From SG8-41 sp035649495 (GTDB lineage Bacteria > Pseudomonadota > Gammaproteobacteria > Burkholderiales > SG8-41), in the NCBI GenBank assembly GCA_035649495.1, contig DASRJL010000112.1, positions 1 through 50,243 on the forward strand: a stretch of DNA of 50,243 nt, read 5' to 3'. Both the position numbers and the translations under genes were made by a program. This document shows positions 7,658 through 15,506 of the stretch, piece by piece (positions within the stretch are counted from its first letter, which is position 1; every line of letters starts with the position of its first letter). The notes under the pieces were generated by a model, which saw only the letters and a list, made by a program, of their open reading frames with translations, did not search any database and had not been told where the DNA came from.

Positions 7658-7872
7658 CACCGCGGTACCAGGAAGCAAGAGTTTTTTCCCGTTTTTCCAA
7701 AAATTTACCGGCGAATAATCGACGCGAGAGCCGGGGACGCGACGCGCAGACAGCGGACGAGATCGCCTCGGCGGCAGTCGGCGAGCAGCGCGCGGAAAGA
7801 AATCGGAGAGCGCTACCCGAGGAAAACCGCAGGCAGCGTGCGACACCAAGCAGGCTCGGAACAAGCAGTCAC

Positions 7873-7938
7873 GTCACTCCCCTGCAGACGGGGAAGGCAA
7901 TTCATTCCGCAACCGGATCCCGCCTTCGCGGGGATGAC
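7873..7938. repeat. REP-type double hairpin element
   Basis: The element begins GTCACTCCCC and ends GGGGATGAC, so its ends are inverted copies. It holds two hairpins: TCCCC...GGGGA around 7878-7893 and ATCCCGC-CTTC-GCGGGGAT at 7917-7935. This is the widespread proteobacterial 'GTCATCCCCGCGAAGGCGGG' type of repetitive extragenic palindrome. Lying just downstream of the leftward dcd gene, it may also end transcription or stabilise the dcd message. Confidence 0.75.
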
Positions 7939-7945
7939 TTGCTGG

Positions 7946-8518
7946 CTAAACCTTCGGCGGCGTAACGCCGGTCTGCCCCTGGTACTTCCCGCCCCGGTCC
8001 TTGTAGGACGTCTCGCACACGTCATCGGGATCGGACTCGAGGAAGATCACCTGGGCTACGCCTTCGTTCGCGTAGATCTTGGCCGGCAGCGGCGTGGTGT
8101 TGGAAAACTCGAGGGTGACGTAGCCCTCCCACTCCGGCTCCAGGGGCGTGACGTTCACGATGATGCCGCAGCGGGCGTAGGTCGACTTGCCCAGGCAAGC
8201 CACGAGGACGTTGCGCGGGATCCGGAAGTACTCCACGGTCCGGGTCAGGGCGAAAGAGTTGGGAGGGATGATGCAGAAGTCGCCCTTCAGGTCGACGAAG
8301 GACTTGTCGTCGAAGTTCTTGGGATCGACGATGGTGCTGTTCAGGTTGGTGAAGAGCTTGAACTCGTTCGAGCACCGGATATCGTAGCCGTAGCTCGACG
8401 TCCCGTAGGACACGATCTTGCGGCCGCCGACCTCCTTCACCTGGTTCGGCTCGAACGGCTCGATCATGCGGTGCTCGGCCGCCATGCGGCGGATCCAGCG
8501 GTCGGATTTGATTGACAT
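7946..8518 (-). CDS. dcd: dCTP deaminase
   Basis: A 190-residue protein of normal family length. It deaminates dCTP to dUTP, feeding the dUMP pool used by thymidylate synthase. Recognisable segments are the N-terminal MSIKSDRWIRRMAAEHRMIEPF, SSYGYDIRC, FALTRTVEYFRIP, GKSTYARCG with the catalytic Ser/Arg region and WEGYVTLEFSN with the catalytic glutamate. It lies downstream of apbC on the same strand, separated by the inverted-arm repeat at 8527-8609, which forms nearly all of its leader. The ribosome-binding site is weak, perhaps because the repeat displaced the native one. Confidence 0.95.
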   Translation of the reverse strand: MSIKSDRWIRRMAAEHRMIEPFEPNQVKEVGGRKIVSYGTSSYGYDIRCSNEFKLFTNLNSTIVDPKNFDDKSFVDLKGDFCIIPPNSFALTRTVEYFRIPRNVLVACLGKSTYARCGIIVNVTPLEPEWEGYVTLEFSNTTPLPAKIYANEGVAQVIFLESDPDDVCETSYKDRGGKYQGQTGVTPPKV

Positions 8519-8526
8519 CGTGACGG

Positions 8527-8609
8527 GTCAGGGGTCAGAGGTCAGAAGTCAGGCGAGTCCGAACAGCGCCGGCATCTTATTTTTCCGCCTGACGCCTGAC
8601 GCCTGACGC
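8527..8609. repeat. Inverted-arm heptamer repeat between apbC and dcd
   Basis: The left arm repeats GGGTCAG-like units (GTCAGGGGTCAGAGGTCAG) and the right arm repeats CGCCTGA units (CGCCTGACGCCTGACGCC), the reverse complement type, around a roughly 30-base centre. The right arm ends one base before the apbC stop codon and the left arm ends 8 bases before the dcd start. Its design, degenerate tandem heptamers in opposing arms, is the same as in the dnaE insertion at 37826-37916, although the unit sequence differs. Confidence 0.7.
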
Positions 8610-8610
8610 T

Positions 8611-9699
8611 TTACGTGTTTTGGACGACGATCTTGGGAAACACCGCCGAGTGGTCCTGCGCCCTTTCGGCGATCCTGACGGCCACCCGGCGCGCGATTTT
8701 CCTGTAGATCTGGGAGGAGCGGCCCTCGGGATCGGCGATCACCGTCGGCCGGCCCGAGTCCGCCTGCTCGCGAATGGCGATGTCGAGCGGGAGCGAGCCC
8801 AGCACCTCGACGTTGTAGTCCCTGCCCATGCGCTCCGCGCCGCCCTCTCCGAAGATATGCTCCTCGTGCCCGCATTTGGAGCAGGTATGCAGCGCCATGT
8901 TCTCCACGATGCCCAGGATCGGGACTCCCACCTTCTCGAACATCTTGAGCCCCTTGCGAGCGTCGATCAGGGCGATGTCCTGGGGCGTCGTGACGATCAC
9001 CGCGCCGGTAACGGGCACGCGCTGCGCCAGCGTCAACTGGATATCTCCGGTGCCGGGAGGCAGGTCTACGACCAGGTAGTCGATCTCGCGCCACTTGGTC
9101 TCGTTCAGCAGCTGTTCCAGCGCCTGGGTGACCATCGGTCCGCGCCATACCATGGGCGTGTCCGGGTCGATCAGGAAGCCGATCGACATGGCCTGGATGC
9201 CGTGGGCTTCCATCGGCTCTATGCTCTTGCCGTCGCGCGTTTCCGGACGGCCGCGGATGCCCAGCATGATGGGCTGGGAGGGTCCGTAGATATCCGCATC
9301 CAGCACCCCGACGCTTGCGCCTTCCGCGGCCAGGCCCAACGCCAGGTTGACCGCCGTGGTGCTCTTGCCGACCCCGCCCTTGCCCGAGGCGACGGCGATG
9401 ATGTTCTTGATCCCGGGAACGAGCTTCACCCCGCGCTGCACCGCGTGCGGCACGATCTTCATCTGCACGCTGGCGCTCACCTGCCCGACCCCGGGCAGGG
9501 ACTTCAGCTTCCGCGTGATCTCCTCGCGGATGGGCTCGAGCTGGCTCTTCGCCGGGTAGCCCAGCAGGATCTCGACCGATACCGCATCGCCGTCCACCTT
9601 GATGTTGCGCGCCGACTTGGTGGCGACGTAATCCTTCTTCGTATTGGGATCCGTCAACTCCCTCAAGGCTTCCTGGACCTGCTCTACGGTGATCGTCAT
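8611..9699 (-). CDS. apbC: Iron-sulfur cluster carrier protein ApbC/Mrp
   Basis: A 362-residue P-loop ATPase of the Mrp/NBP35 family that carries and delivers Fe-S clusters. Residues 1-90 are the MIP18/DUF59-like domain (VQEALRELTDPNTKKDYV). The deviant Walker A motif GKGGVGKST is at about 106-114, followed by DADIYGPSQP, DYLVVDLPPGTGD and the cluster-binding CSKCG pair near residue 273. Length and motifs are complete. It is transcribed divergently from metG, a conserved pairing in many proteobacteria. In this window its clients could include the Fe-S subunit of the Hyf-like complex, but that is only an inference. Confidence 0.95.
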   Translation of the reverse strand: MTITVEQVQEALRELTDPNTKKDYVATKSARNIKVDGDAVSVEILLGYPAKSQLEPIREEITRKLKSLPGVGQVSASVQMKIVPHAVQRGVKLVPGIKNIIAVASGKGGVGKSTTAVNLALGLAAEGASVGVLDADIYGPSQPIMLGIRGRPETRDGKSIEPMEAHGIQAMSIGFLIDPDTPMVWRGPMVTQALEQLLNETKWREIDYLVVDLPPGTGDIQLTLAQRVPVTGAVIVTTPQDIALIDARKGLKMFEKVGVPILGIVENMALHTCSKCGHEEHIFGEGGAERMGRDYNVEVLGSLPLDIAIREQADSGRPTVIADPEGRSSQIYRKIARRVAVRIAERAQDHSAVFPKIVVQNT

Positions 9700-9780
9700 G
9701 GCGGGATACCAACTCTTGGAGTGTAGGGCGCGATTCTAGACGATTGTGCGCGCCCCGCCCATCGAAACGCGGCTAAACCA

Positions 9781-9809
9781 TTCAGGCAACGGGGATTTAC
9801 GGTTACAAT
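9781..9809 (+). promoter_or_regulatory. Predicted sigma-70 promoter of metG
   Basis: A TTCAGG -35 box and a TACAAT -10 box are separated by 17 bases. The -10 box ends only 9 bases before the metG ATG at 9819, so transcription would begin at or within a few bases of the start codon, implying a nearly leaderless message. No ribosome-binding site is seen before the ATG, which agrees. Confidence 0.45.
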
Positions 9810-9818
9810 TCAACGCCT

Positions 9819-11897
9819 ATGCCGCGCCGCCGCATCTTCGTCACGACCGCCCTGCCCTACGCGAACGGGCCGTTTCATATCGGGCACATGATGGAGTACA
9901 TCCAGGCCGACATCTGGGTGCGCTTCCAGCGGATGCAAGGGCACGACGTGCATTTCATGGGCGCCGAGGATGCGCACGGGGCGCCGATCATGCTCGCGGC
10001 GGAAAAAGCCGGGAAATCCCCCGAGGAATTCATCTCGGAGATCGCCCGCGGCCGCAAGCAGTATCTCGATGGCTTTTACATCAAACACGACAACTGGCAC
10101 TCTACCCACTCAAAAGAGAACACCGAGCTCTCGCAGGACCTCTTCCGCAGGCTGCAAAGGGCCGGTTTCATCGACCGGAAACCGGTCGAGCAGTTCTACG
10201 ACCCCGTGAAAGGCATGTTCCTCGCCGACCGCTACATCAAGGGCGAATGCCCCAATTGCGGCGCGAAGGACCAGTACGGCGACGCCTGCGAGAACTGCAG
10301 CAAGTTCAACACGCCCACGGAGCTCAGGAACCCCTACTCCACACTTTCGGGTGCGACGCCAGTGCTGAAGTCGTCCGAGCACTATTTCTTCAAGCTCTCT
10401 GACGAGCGCTGCAAGGCATTCCTGCGGGAATGGATCAACGATCCCGGCAGACTCCAGCCGCAAGTAGTCAACAAGGCAAAGGAATGGCTCGAGGGCGAGG
10501 GCGACAAAGCCCTGACGGACTGGGACATCTCACGGGACCCGCCCTATTTCGGCATCCGGATCCCCGATATAGCGGAAGAAAAGTACTTTTACGTCTGGCT
10601 CGATGCCCCGGTCGGCTATTTCGCAAGCCTGAAGAACTATTGCGACCGCGAGCGTCTCGACTTCGACGCGATGGTGAAGGCCGGCAGCGACACCGAGATG
10701 GTCCACTTCATCGGCAAAGACATCATCTATTTTCACACGCTGTTCTGGCCGGCGATGCTCCACTTCTCCGGGCACTACAAGACGCCGGACCACGTCAACG
10801 TGCACGGCTTCATCGGCGTCTCGGGCGAGAAGATGTCCAAGTCGCGCGGCACCGGCATCGACCCGCTGCGCTACCTCGAGCTCGGCATGAACCCCGAGTG
10901 GCTGCGCTATTACATCGCCGCCAAACTGAACGCCAACGTCGAGGACCTGGACTTCAATCCCGATGATTTCATCGCGCGGGTGAACAGCGATCTCATCGGG
11001 AAATACGTGAATATCGCGAGTCGGGCGGCCAATTTCATTACGAAGCATTTCGGCGGCCGAATCGCACCATTGGACCCCAACAGGATCGGGGCGACTGGCA
11101 GGTGGTCGATCGTGGCTCAAGGGTCAGACGACGCAATTGCGGACGCATACGCCAATCGCGAATTCGGGAAAGTCGTGCGGGAGGTCATGCGAATCGCCGA
11201 TTCGGTCAACCAGTATTTCGATCGAGAAAAGCCGTGGGAACTGGCGAAGGATCCCGCAAAGCACGCTCGCTTGCATGAGGTGTGCTCGGACTGCGTTGAT
11301 GCGTTCCGGACGCTCACGATCTATCTGGCTCCGATTCTTCCGGGTACGGCAAAACGCGTAGCTGAGTTGCTGGGCTTGAATTGGCCCCTGAAGTGGACCG
11401 ACCTGAATGCGACTCTCGTCGAGATCAGACCTTATGAGCACCTGATGGCTCGCGTCCAGGAAAAGCAGCTCGACGCGCTGTTCGAAATCGAAAAGGCAGT
11501 CCCGATGGCATCGACACCCCCACCCCAACCCCCCCCCGTCAAGGTGGAGGGAGAAGGCGGTGGCGCCCCGCAAATCACTATTGATGATTTTTCGAAACTA
11601 GATTTGCGGGTCGCCAAAATAGTCACGGCCGAGCACGTCGAAGGGGCCGACAAGCTCCTTAAGATCACCCTCGACGTCGGTGCGCTGGGACCTCGCCAGG
11701 TTTTCGCCGGCATCAAGTCCGCCTACGACCCCGCGACCCTCAAGGACCGGCTGACCGTAGTGGTCGCGAACCTCGCGCCACGCAGGATGAAATTCGGGAA
11801 CTCGGAGGGCATGATCCTCGCCGCCTCGGGCGACGGGCCGGGCATTTTCCTGCTCTCACCCGACTCCGGCGCGCAGCCGGGGATGCGCGTCAAGTGA
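9819..11897 (+). CDS. metG: Methionyl-tRNA synthetase with repeat-derived linker
   Basis: A 692-residue class I aminoacyl-tRNA synthetase charging tRNA-Met. The HIGH motif is in PFHIGHMMEYIQ (residues 18-29), a four-cysteine zinc knuckle is in CPNCGAKDQYGDACENCSKF, and KMSKS is in GEKMSKSRGTGI near residue 340. The C-terminal tRNA-binding domain (ITIDDFSKLDLRVAKI) dimerises the enzyme. Between the anticodon domain and this C-terminal domain is a low-complexity stretch, TPPPQPPPVKVEGEGGGAP, encoded by a dispersed-repeat type sequence (11516-11558). The linker is naturally variable, so function is probably kept. It is divergent from apbC. Confidence 0.97.
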   Translation: MPRRRIFVTTALPYANGPFHIGHMMEYIQADIWVRFQRMQGHDVHFMGAEDAHGAPIMLAAEKAGKSPEEFISEIARGRKQYLDGFYIKHDNWHSTHSKENTELSQDLFRRLQRAGFIDRKPVEQFYDPVKGMFLADRYIKGECPNCGAKDQYGDACENCSKFNTPTELRNPYSTLSGATPVLKSSEHYFFKLSDERCKAFLREWINDPGRLQPQVVNKAKEWLEGEGDKALTDWDISRDPPYFGIRIPDIAEEKYFYVWLDAPVGYFASLKNYCDRERLDFDAMVKAGSDTEMVHFIGKDIIYFHTLFWPAMLHFSGHYKTPDHVNVHGFIGVSGEKMSKSRGTGIDPLRYLELGMNPEWLRYYIAAKLNANVEDLDFNPDDFIARVNSDLIGKYVNIASRAANFITKHFGGRIAPLDPNRIGATGRWSIVAQGSDDAIADAYANREFGKVVREVMRIADSVNQYFDREKPWELAKDPAKHARLHEVCSDCVDAFRTLTIYLAPILPGTAKRVAELLGLNWPLKWTDLNATLVEIRPYEHLMARVQEKQLDALFEIEKAVPMASTPPPQPPPVKVEGEGGGAPQITIDDFSKLDLRVAKIVTAEHVEGADKLLKITLDVGALGPRQVFAGIKSAYDPATLKDRLTVVVANLAPRRMKFGNSEGMILAASGDGPGIFLLSPDSGAQPGMRVK
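11516..11558 (+). repeat. C-rich dispersed repeat inside metG (in frame)
   Basis: A CCCCACCCCAACCCCCCCCC tract is followed by GTCAAGGTGGAGGGAGAAGG. This resembles the common betaproteobacterial intergenic element with C-rich and GGAGGGAGAAG arms. Here it sits in the coding sequence of metG, in frame, in the linker before the C-terminal domain. A looser relative lies at about 40018-40070. Confidence 0.55.
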
Positions 11898-11898
11898 C

Positions 11899-11992
11899 GC
11901 GAAGGATGAAGGATGAACGTGGAAGGATGACCCGGCTCTTTCGGTCGCAGCCTTGCAAAGTCCAATCACCAATCACGAATCACCAATCACGC
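11899..11992 (+). repeat. Short-period repeat before the enolase-superfamily gene
   Basis: GAAGGATGAAGGATGAACG and a further GGAAGGATGA are followed, 30 bases on, by CCAATCACCAATCACGAATC and ACCAATCACG units (11961-11992). The block order and the orientation toward the next gene match the repeat before folA (203-304). The CCAATCAC units run right up to the first conserved codon of the downstream gene. Confidence 0.7.
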
Positions 11993-11994
11993 CT

Positions 11995-13104
11995 TTGAAG
12001 ATAGACAGCATCGAAGCCTTCGCCATCGACATCCCGCTGAAGAAAAACTTCGGCGGCAGCACTTATTCGGTGCTCAAGCGCTCGACCGTCGTGACGCGCC
12101 TCCACACCGACGACGGGCTCGTGAGCGAGGTGTACAACGGCGACAATCGCGAGCACGCGCCCGGCATCGCGCGCCTGATCGAGGGCGAGCTGGCCCCGCG
12201 CGTAAAGGGACTGGAAGTCCTCGAGGTCGAGCGCGCCTGGGAGGCGATGTTCGAGCTGTCCCACACGAACCGGGACCGCAAGACGCTCCTCGAGGCGATC
12301 GCCTGTGTGGATTGCGCCCTGTGGGACCTCGCCGGCAAGTCGCTCGGCAGGAACGTCGCAACGCTCCTGGGAACGAACCGCGACCGGCTCCCCATCATCT
12401 CGATCGGCGGCTACTACATGGAAGGCAAGACGCTCGCCGACTACGGCAGGGAAATGGAGCAGTACCGCGCCGCCGGCATGGCGGGCTGCAAGTTCAAGGT
12501 CGGCGGCCTCGAGCCCGAGGAGGATTTCAAGCGGGTCGAGGTCGCCCGCAAGGCGGCCGGGCCGGACTTCAAGCTCATCGTGGACGCCAACCGCGGCTGG
12601 AACGCGCAGGACGCCATCCGCTTCGCGCGGTTGATCGAGCCCCTGGACATCGGCTGGTTCGAGGAGCCGTGCCACTGGTACGACGATGCGGCAATGATGG
12701 CGCGCGTGCGCCGCGCCATCCACATCCCGGTGACCGCCGGCCAGTCCGAGATCACCAGCCACGGCGTGCGGCGGCTGGTGGAAGCGGGCGCGGTCGATTT
12801 CGTCAACTACGACGTGTCGGAAGGCGGCGGCGTCACGGACTGGCGCCGTGCCGCGGCCATCTGCCAGGCCGCCGGCGTGCAGATGGCGCACCACGAGGAA
12901 TCCCAGATCGCGTCACAGCTGCTGGCGGGTGTGCCCCACGGCACCTACGTGGAATGCTTTGCCGATCCGGAGCGCGACCCGGTATGGCAGACGATGTGGG
13001 CCAACCGGCCGCGGATCAAGGATGGGATGATGGACGTCTCGAAGGAGCCCGGCTTCGGGATCAAGCTCGATTGGGAGATGGTGAAGCGCTATCGAGTTTC
13101 GTGA
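11995..13104 (+). CDS. Mandelate racemase/muconate lactonizing-type enzyme (enolase superfamily)
   Basis: A 369-residue enolase-superfamily protein that would abstract a proton next to a carboxylate and form a Mg-stabilised enolate. Visible are the KxK base motif in GCKFKVGG, metal ligands in IVDANRGW, WFEEP and AGQSE, and a histidine-bearing end MAHHEESQ, together suggesting the mandelate racemase subgroup. The substrate, probably a sugar acid or hydroxyacid, is not determinable. The family N-terminus (KIDSIEAFAIDIPLK) begins at TTG 11995. A longer frame starts at TTG 11953, but its extra 14 residues are encoded by the repeat. It is convergent with cti. Confidence 0.85.
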   Translation: MKIDSIEAFAIDIPLKKNFGGSTYSVLKRSTVVTRLHTDDGLVSEVYNGDNREHAPGIARLIEGELAPRVKGLEVLEVERAWEAMFELSHTNRDRKTLLEAIACVDCALWDLAGKSLGRNVATLLGTNRDRLPIISIGGYYMEGKTLADYGREMEQYRAAGMAGCKFKVGGLEPEEDFKRVEVARKAAGPDFKLIVDANRGWNAQDAIRFARLIEPLDIGWFEEPCHWYDDAAMMARVRRAIHIPVTAGQSEITSHGVRRLVEAGAVDFVNYDVSEGGGVTDWRRAAAICQAAGVQMAHHEESQIASQLLAGVPHGTYVECFADPERDPVWQTMWANRPRIKDGMMDVSKEPGFGIKLDWEMVKRYRVS

Positions 13105-13154
13105 ACAGCGTGACTCGTGACCGGTGACCGGTGCAGGCCAGGGGTAATGCGTCG

Positions 13155-15506
13155 TCAGCGATTCTCGAACCGGTTGTAGTCGAAAAGCCCGGCTTCGCGC
13201 GGCGCCCACCGGCGGTAGGCGAGATGTAGCTCGTCGCTCAACGCCCAGAACCGCTGATCGGTGCGGCGCACGCCATAACGCGAGAGCAACCGCCGATAGT
13301 CGTCCTCCGAGGCGAGGCGGCGCACCGTTTCCGCGAAATCCGTCAGTTGATCGGCGCCCACCACGAACATCGCGTTCGGATACGCACCTATGAAGCCATT
13401 CACGATCAGCAGATCGTCCTCGTCGGGCAGTCGTCTCCCTTTCTCCCCGACCAGCTCGGCCACGTTGCTGTGCGCGTTGTTGCTCAACATCGTGAAATGA
13501 TGGGAGCCGCCGGTGGGATCGCGCACCGTAAGGAATGCCGCTTCCGGAAGGTGGAATACGGATCGGCCGCGCAGACCTGACAACCCGGCCAGCGTCGCGA
13601 GCGGCGCGCCGCCCAGACCGCTGCCGGCGAGCGCGTAACGCTCGCCGGAGAGCTGTGCCATGCGCGATTTCAGCAGCGCGTAGAGCTCGGCGAGCGGGTC
13701 AACGGTCCTGAACGCGATGCCGGTTTCCTGCGAGTAGAACGCGTCGATGTTCCGGAGGCGCTCGTTGTGCTGGCTGCTCGCGCCACGATACCAGCGGTCC
13801 CGCACGTCCTGGCGCGCGGCGCGCGGCAGCAGTCCGAGGAAGTTCATCTCGCCCTCCATGCGCATGAAATCGAAGTACATGCGCGTCGCGAGCTGATGCC
13901 CGGCGTTGCCGTAGACGTCGTAGCCCGCTACGAGCAGGTAATGGATGCGCTCCAGCAGCGGATAGCCCAGCACCAGCACCGTCTGCGGCCGCTCGCCGAT
14001 CAGGCCCTGCACGACCGACGCGCTGTCGAAATGCCGGAACACGGTCAGCGCCGCGTTCGGATTGCGGCCGTCGCCGTCCCACAGCACCGCCAGGGTCGGG
14101 GGGTTGCCGGCGCCGAAGCGTCGACTCAGGTAGGCGCTCTTGGCCGACAGGTAGTCGGACTCGAGCCTGTCGTACTGCAGCCAGCTCAACAGCCTGGCCG
14201 CGCTTTCGTGCTCGGCCGGCAAGCGCAGATTTTTGGCTTCCCGCGCGAGGAACTCCGCGTCCAGTTCCGCGGCCTCGTCGTCGGGCCGCGCGAAGAGCAC
14301 CCAGAAGTGATCGTTGATTACGTTCAACGCGAGCTGCCCGCGGCAGACCGGTCCCTTGATGAAGCCCATCAGCGTGAACTGCGCCTCTTCGAGCATGAAC
14401 CGGTAGCGGGCATTCACGGGCAGCTGCCGGAAGGCGACGAACGGGTTGGAAGCGACTTCCGGCGAATAGGACGGAAAGGCCGCGACCTCGTACGGCGCAT
14501 CCACGAACCAGGACTTCAGGCGAGCCATGCGCTCCGCGTTGAGCGCATAGGGCATGCGCGTTTTCGCCAGCGGGGTCTCGCTGTTTCGCCGCAGGCGGTA
14601 ATAGACGCGCGCGGCTCCCGGGTCGTCGAAGGGACGGCGCGTGGCGATGACGTCGACCGGCTGGCCGGGCGGTGTCCGGGAGCGGACCAGTTGAAAGGAT
14701 TCGTCTCCCGGGAGGTCGTCGAAGTAGAACTGGGCGAGGAACCAGTGCTCGTAGATATAGCGGCTCATCAGCCGGACCTTCAGGGCGTCGGCGTTGAGGA
14801 AGCGCTCCCAGGCCGCTACGCGTTCCACGTGGGCGCCGGAGAGCGGTGGCGGATCGCGGTACGGCGCGCCGGCTTCGATCCAGCGCGCCAGGACGTCGTG
14901 CTCGGGCGCCGACAAGGCAGGCAGCCCGAACGGCATGCCCCATTCCGGGAAAGCGCGCTCGTGGCCATCCATCTGCTCGATCGAGGGGCATTGCTGCGCT
15001 CGATCCAGCGAGAAATCGAAGCGGTTCCCCGGCAGCGTCGCGCCGTCGGCGCCGGGATGCCGCTGCTTGAGCCGCAACAGGCGGTACAAGACACTCGCCT
15101 CGCGGTTCGCTTCGGGCGACATGGCGCGCTCGTTCAGCGCAGGATAGAAGCCCGTCTTGCGCCACTCGGCGTTGCTCTGCGCGTCGAGCAGCAGGCGCGT
15201 CGGATCCGCGACCTTGAGCCGGGAAGCATCGTAGACGTTGTCCTTGCGGGAACCGCGCGTCACGCCCGCGTAAGACGCCAGATTGAGCTGGCAGGGTGCG
15301 TCGTTACAACCGTGACACACGACGCAACGGCCGTCCAGGATCGGCTTTACGTCACGCCAGTAGCTCAGCCGTTCGTCGTCCCGCGGCGGCCGGTCGTCGC
15401 GCGCCGGGTCGGCGGGACCGTAGAGCTGGTCGAGGCGCTGGCCGTAGTACACCGCGCAGCCGGTGAGCGTCGACACGACGATGAGGATTCCAGCCAGTCG
15501 GTTCAT
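13155..15506 (-). CDS. cti: Fatty acid cis/trans isomerase (periplasmic heme protein)
   Basis: A 783-residue protein matching the Cti family, which converts cis- to trans-unsaturated acyl chains in membrane phospholipids as a fast response to solvents or heat. It begins with a lipoprotein-like signal (LAGILIVVSTLTGC, cysteine at 17) and carries the heme c motif CVVCH at residues 61-65 within CVVCHGCNDAPC, as in the Pseudomonas enzymes. The ATG at 15506 overlaps the hyfI stop by 4 bases (ATGA), so translation is coupled to the Hyf-like operon. Cti is usually a solitary gene, so the placement is unusual. Length and heme site are intact. Confidence 0.9.
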   Translation of the reverse strand: MNRLAGILIVVSTLTGCAVYYGQRLDQLYGPADPARDDRPPRDDERLSYWRDVKPILDGRCVVCHGCNDAPCQLNLASYAGVTRGSRKDNVYDASRLKVADPTRLLLDAQSNAEWRKTGFYPALNERAMSPEANREASVLYRLLRLKQRHPGADGATLPGNRFDFSLDRAQQCPSIEQMDGHERAFPEWGMPFGLPALSAPEHDVLARWIEAGAPYRDPPPLSGAHVERVAAWERFLNADALKVRLMSRYIYEHWFLAQFYFDDLPGDESFQLVRSRTPPGQPVDVIATRRPFDDPGAARVYYRLRRNSETPLAKTRMPYALNAERMARLKSWFVDAPYEVAAFPSYSPEVASNPFVAFRQLPVNARYRFMLEEAQFTLMGFIKGPVCRGQLALNVINDHFWVLFARPDDEAAELDAEFLAREAKNLRLPAEHESAARLLSWLQYDRLESDYLSAKSAYLSRRFGAGNPPTLAVLWDGDGRNPNAALTVFRHFDSASVVQGLIGERPQTVLVLGYPLLERIHYLLVAGYDVYGNAGHQLATRMYFDFMRMEGEMNFLGLLPRAARQDVRDRWYRGASSQHNERLRNIDAFYSQETGIAFRTVDPLAELYALLKSRMAQLSGERYALAGSGLGGAPLATLAGLSGLRGRSVFHLPEAAFLTVRDPTGGSHHFTMLSNNAHSNVAELVGEKGRRLPDEDDLLIVNGFIGAYPNAMFVVGADQLTDFAETVRRLASEDDYRRLLSRYGVRRTDQRFWALSDELHLAYRRWAPREAGLFDYNRFENR

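Larger units (their letters stand above)
7598..7945. other. Intergenic region between decarboxylase and dcd
   Basis: No convincing gene is seen in these 348 bases. The part next to the decarboxylase is AT-rich (7600-7730) and holds the dyad at 7617-7657, so it is the likely promoter region. The part next to dcd holds the paired-hairpin repeat at 7873-7938. Reading frames crossing it have no recognisable protein character. Confidence 0.6.

Noticed and set aside
7532..7864. A 110-codon leftward frame ending at 7532
   Set aside because: Only its last 21 codons have a ribosome-binding site and plausible start; the rest crosses AT-rich intergenic DNA and has no family character.
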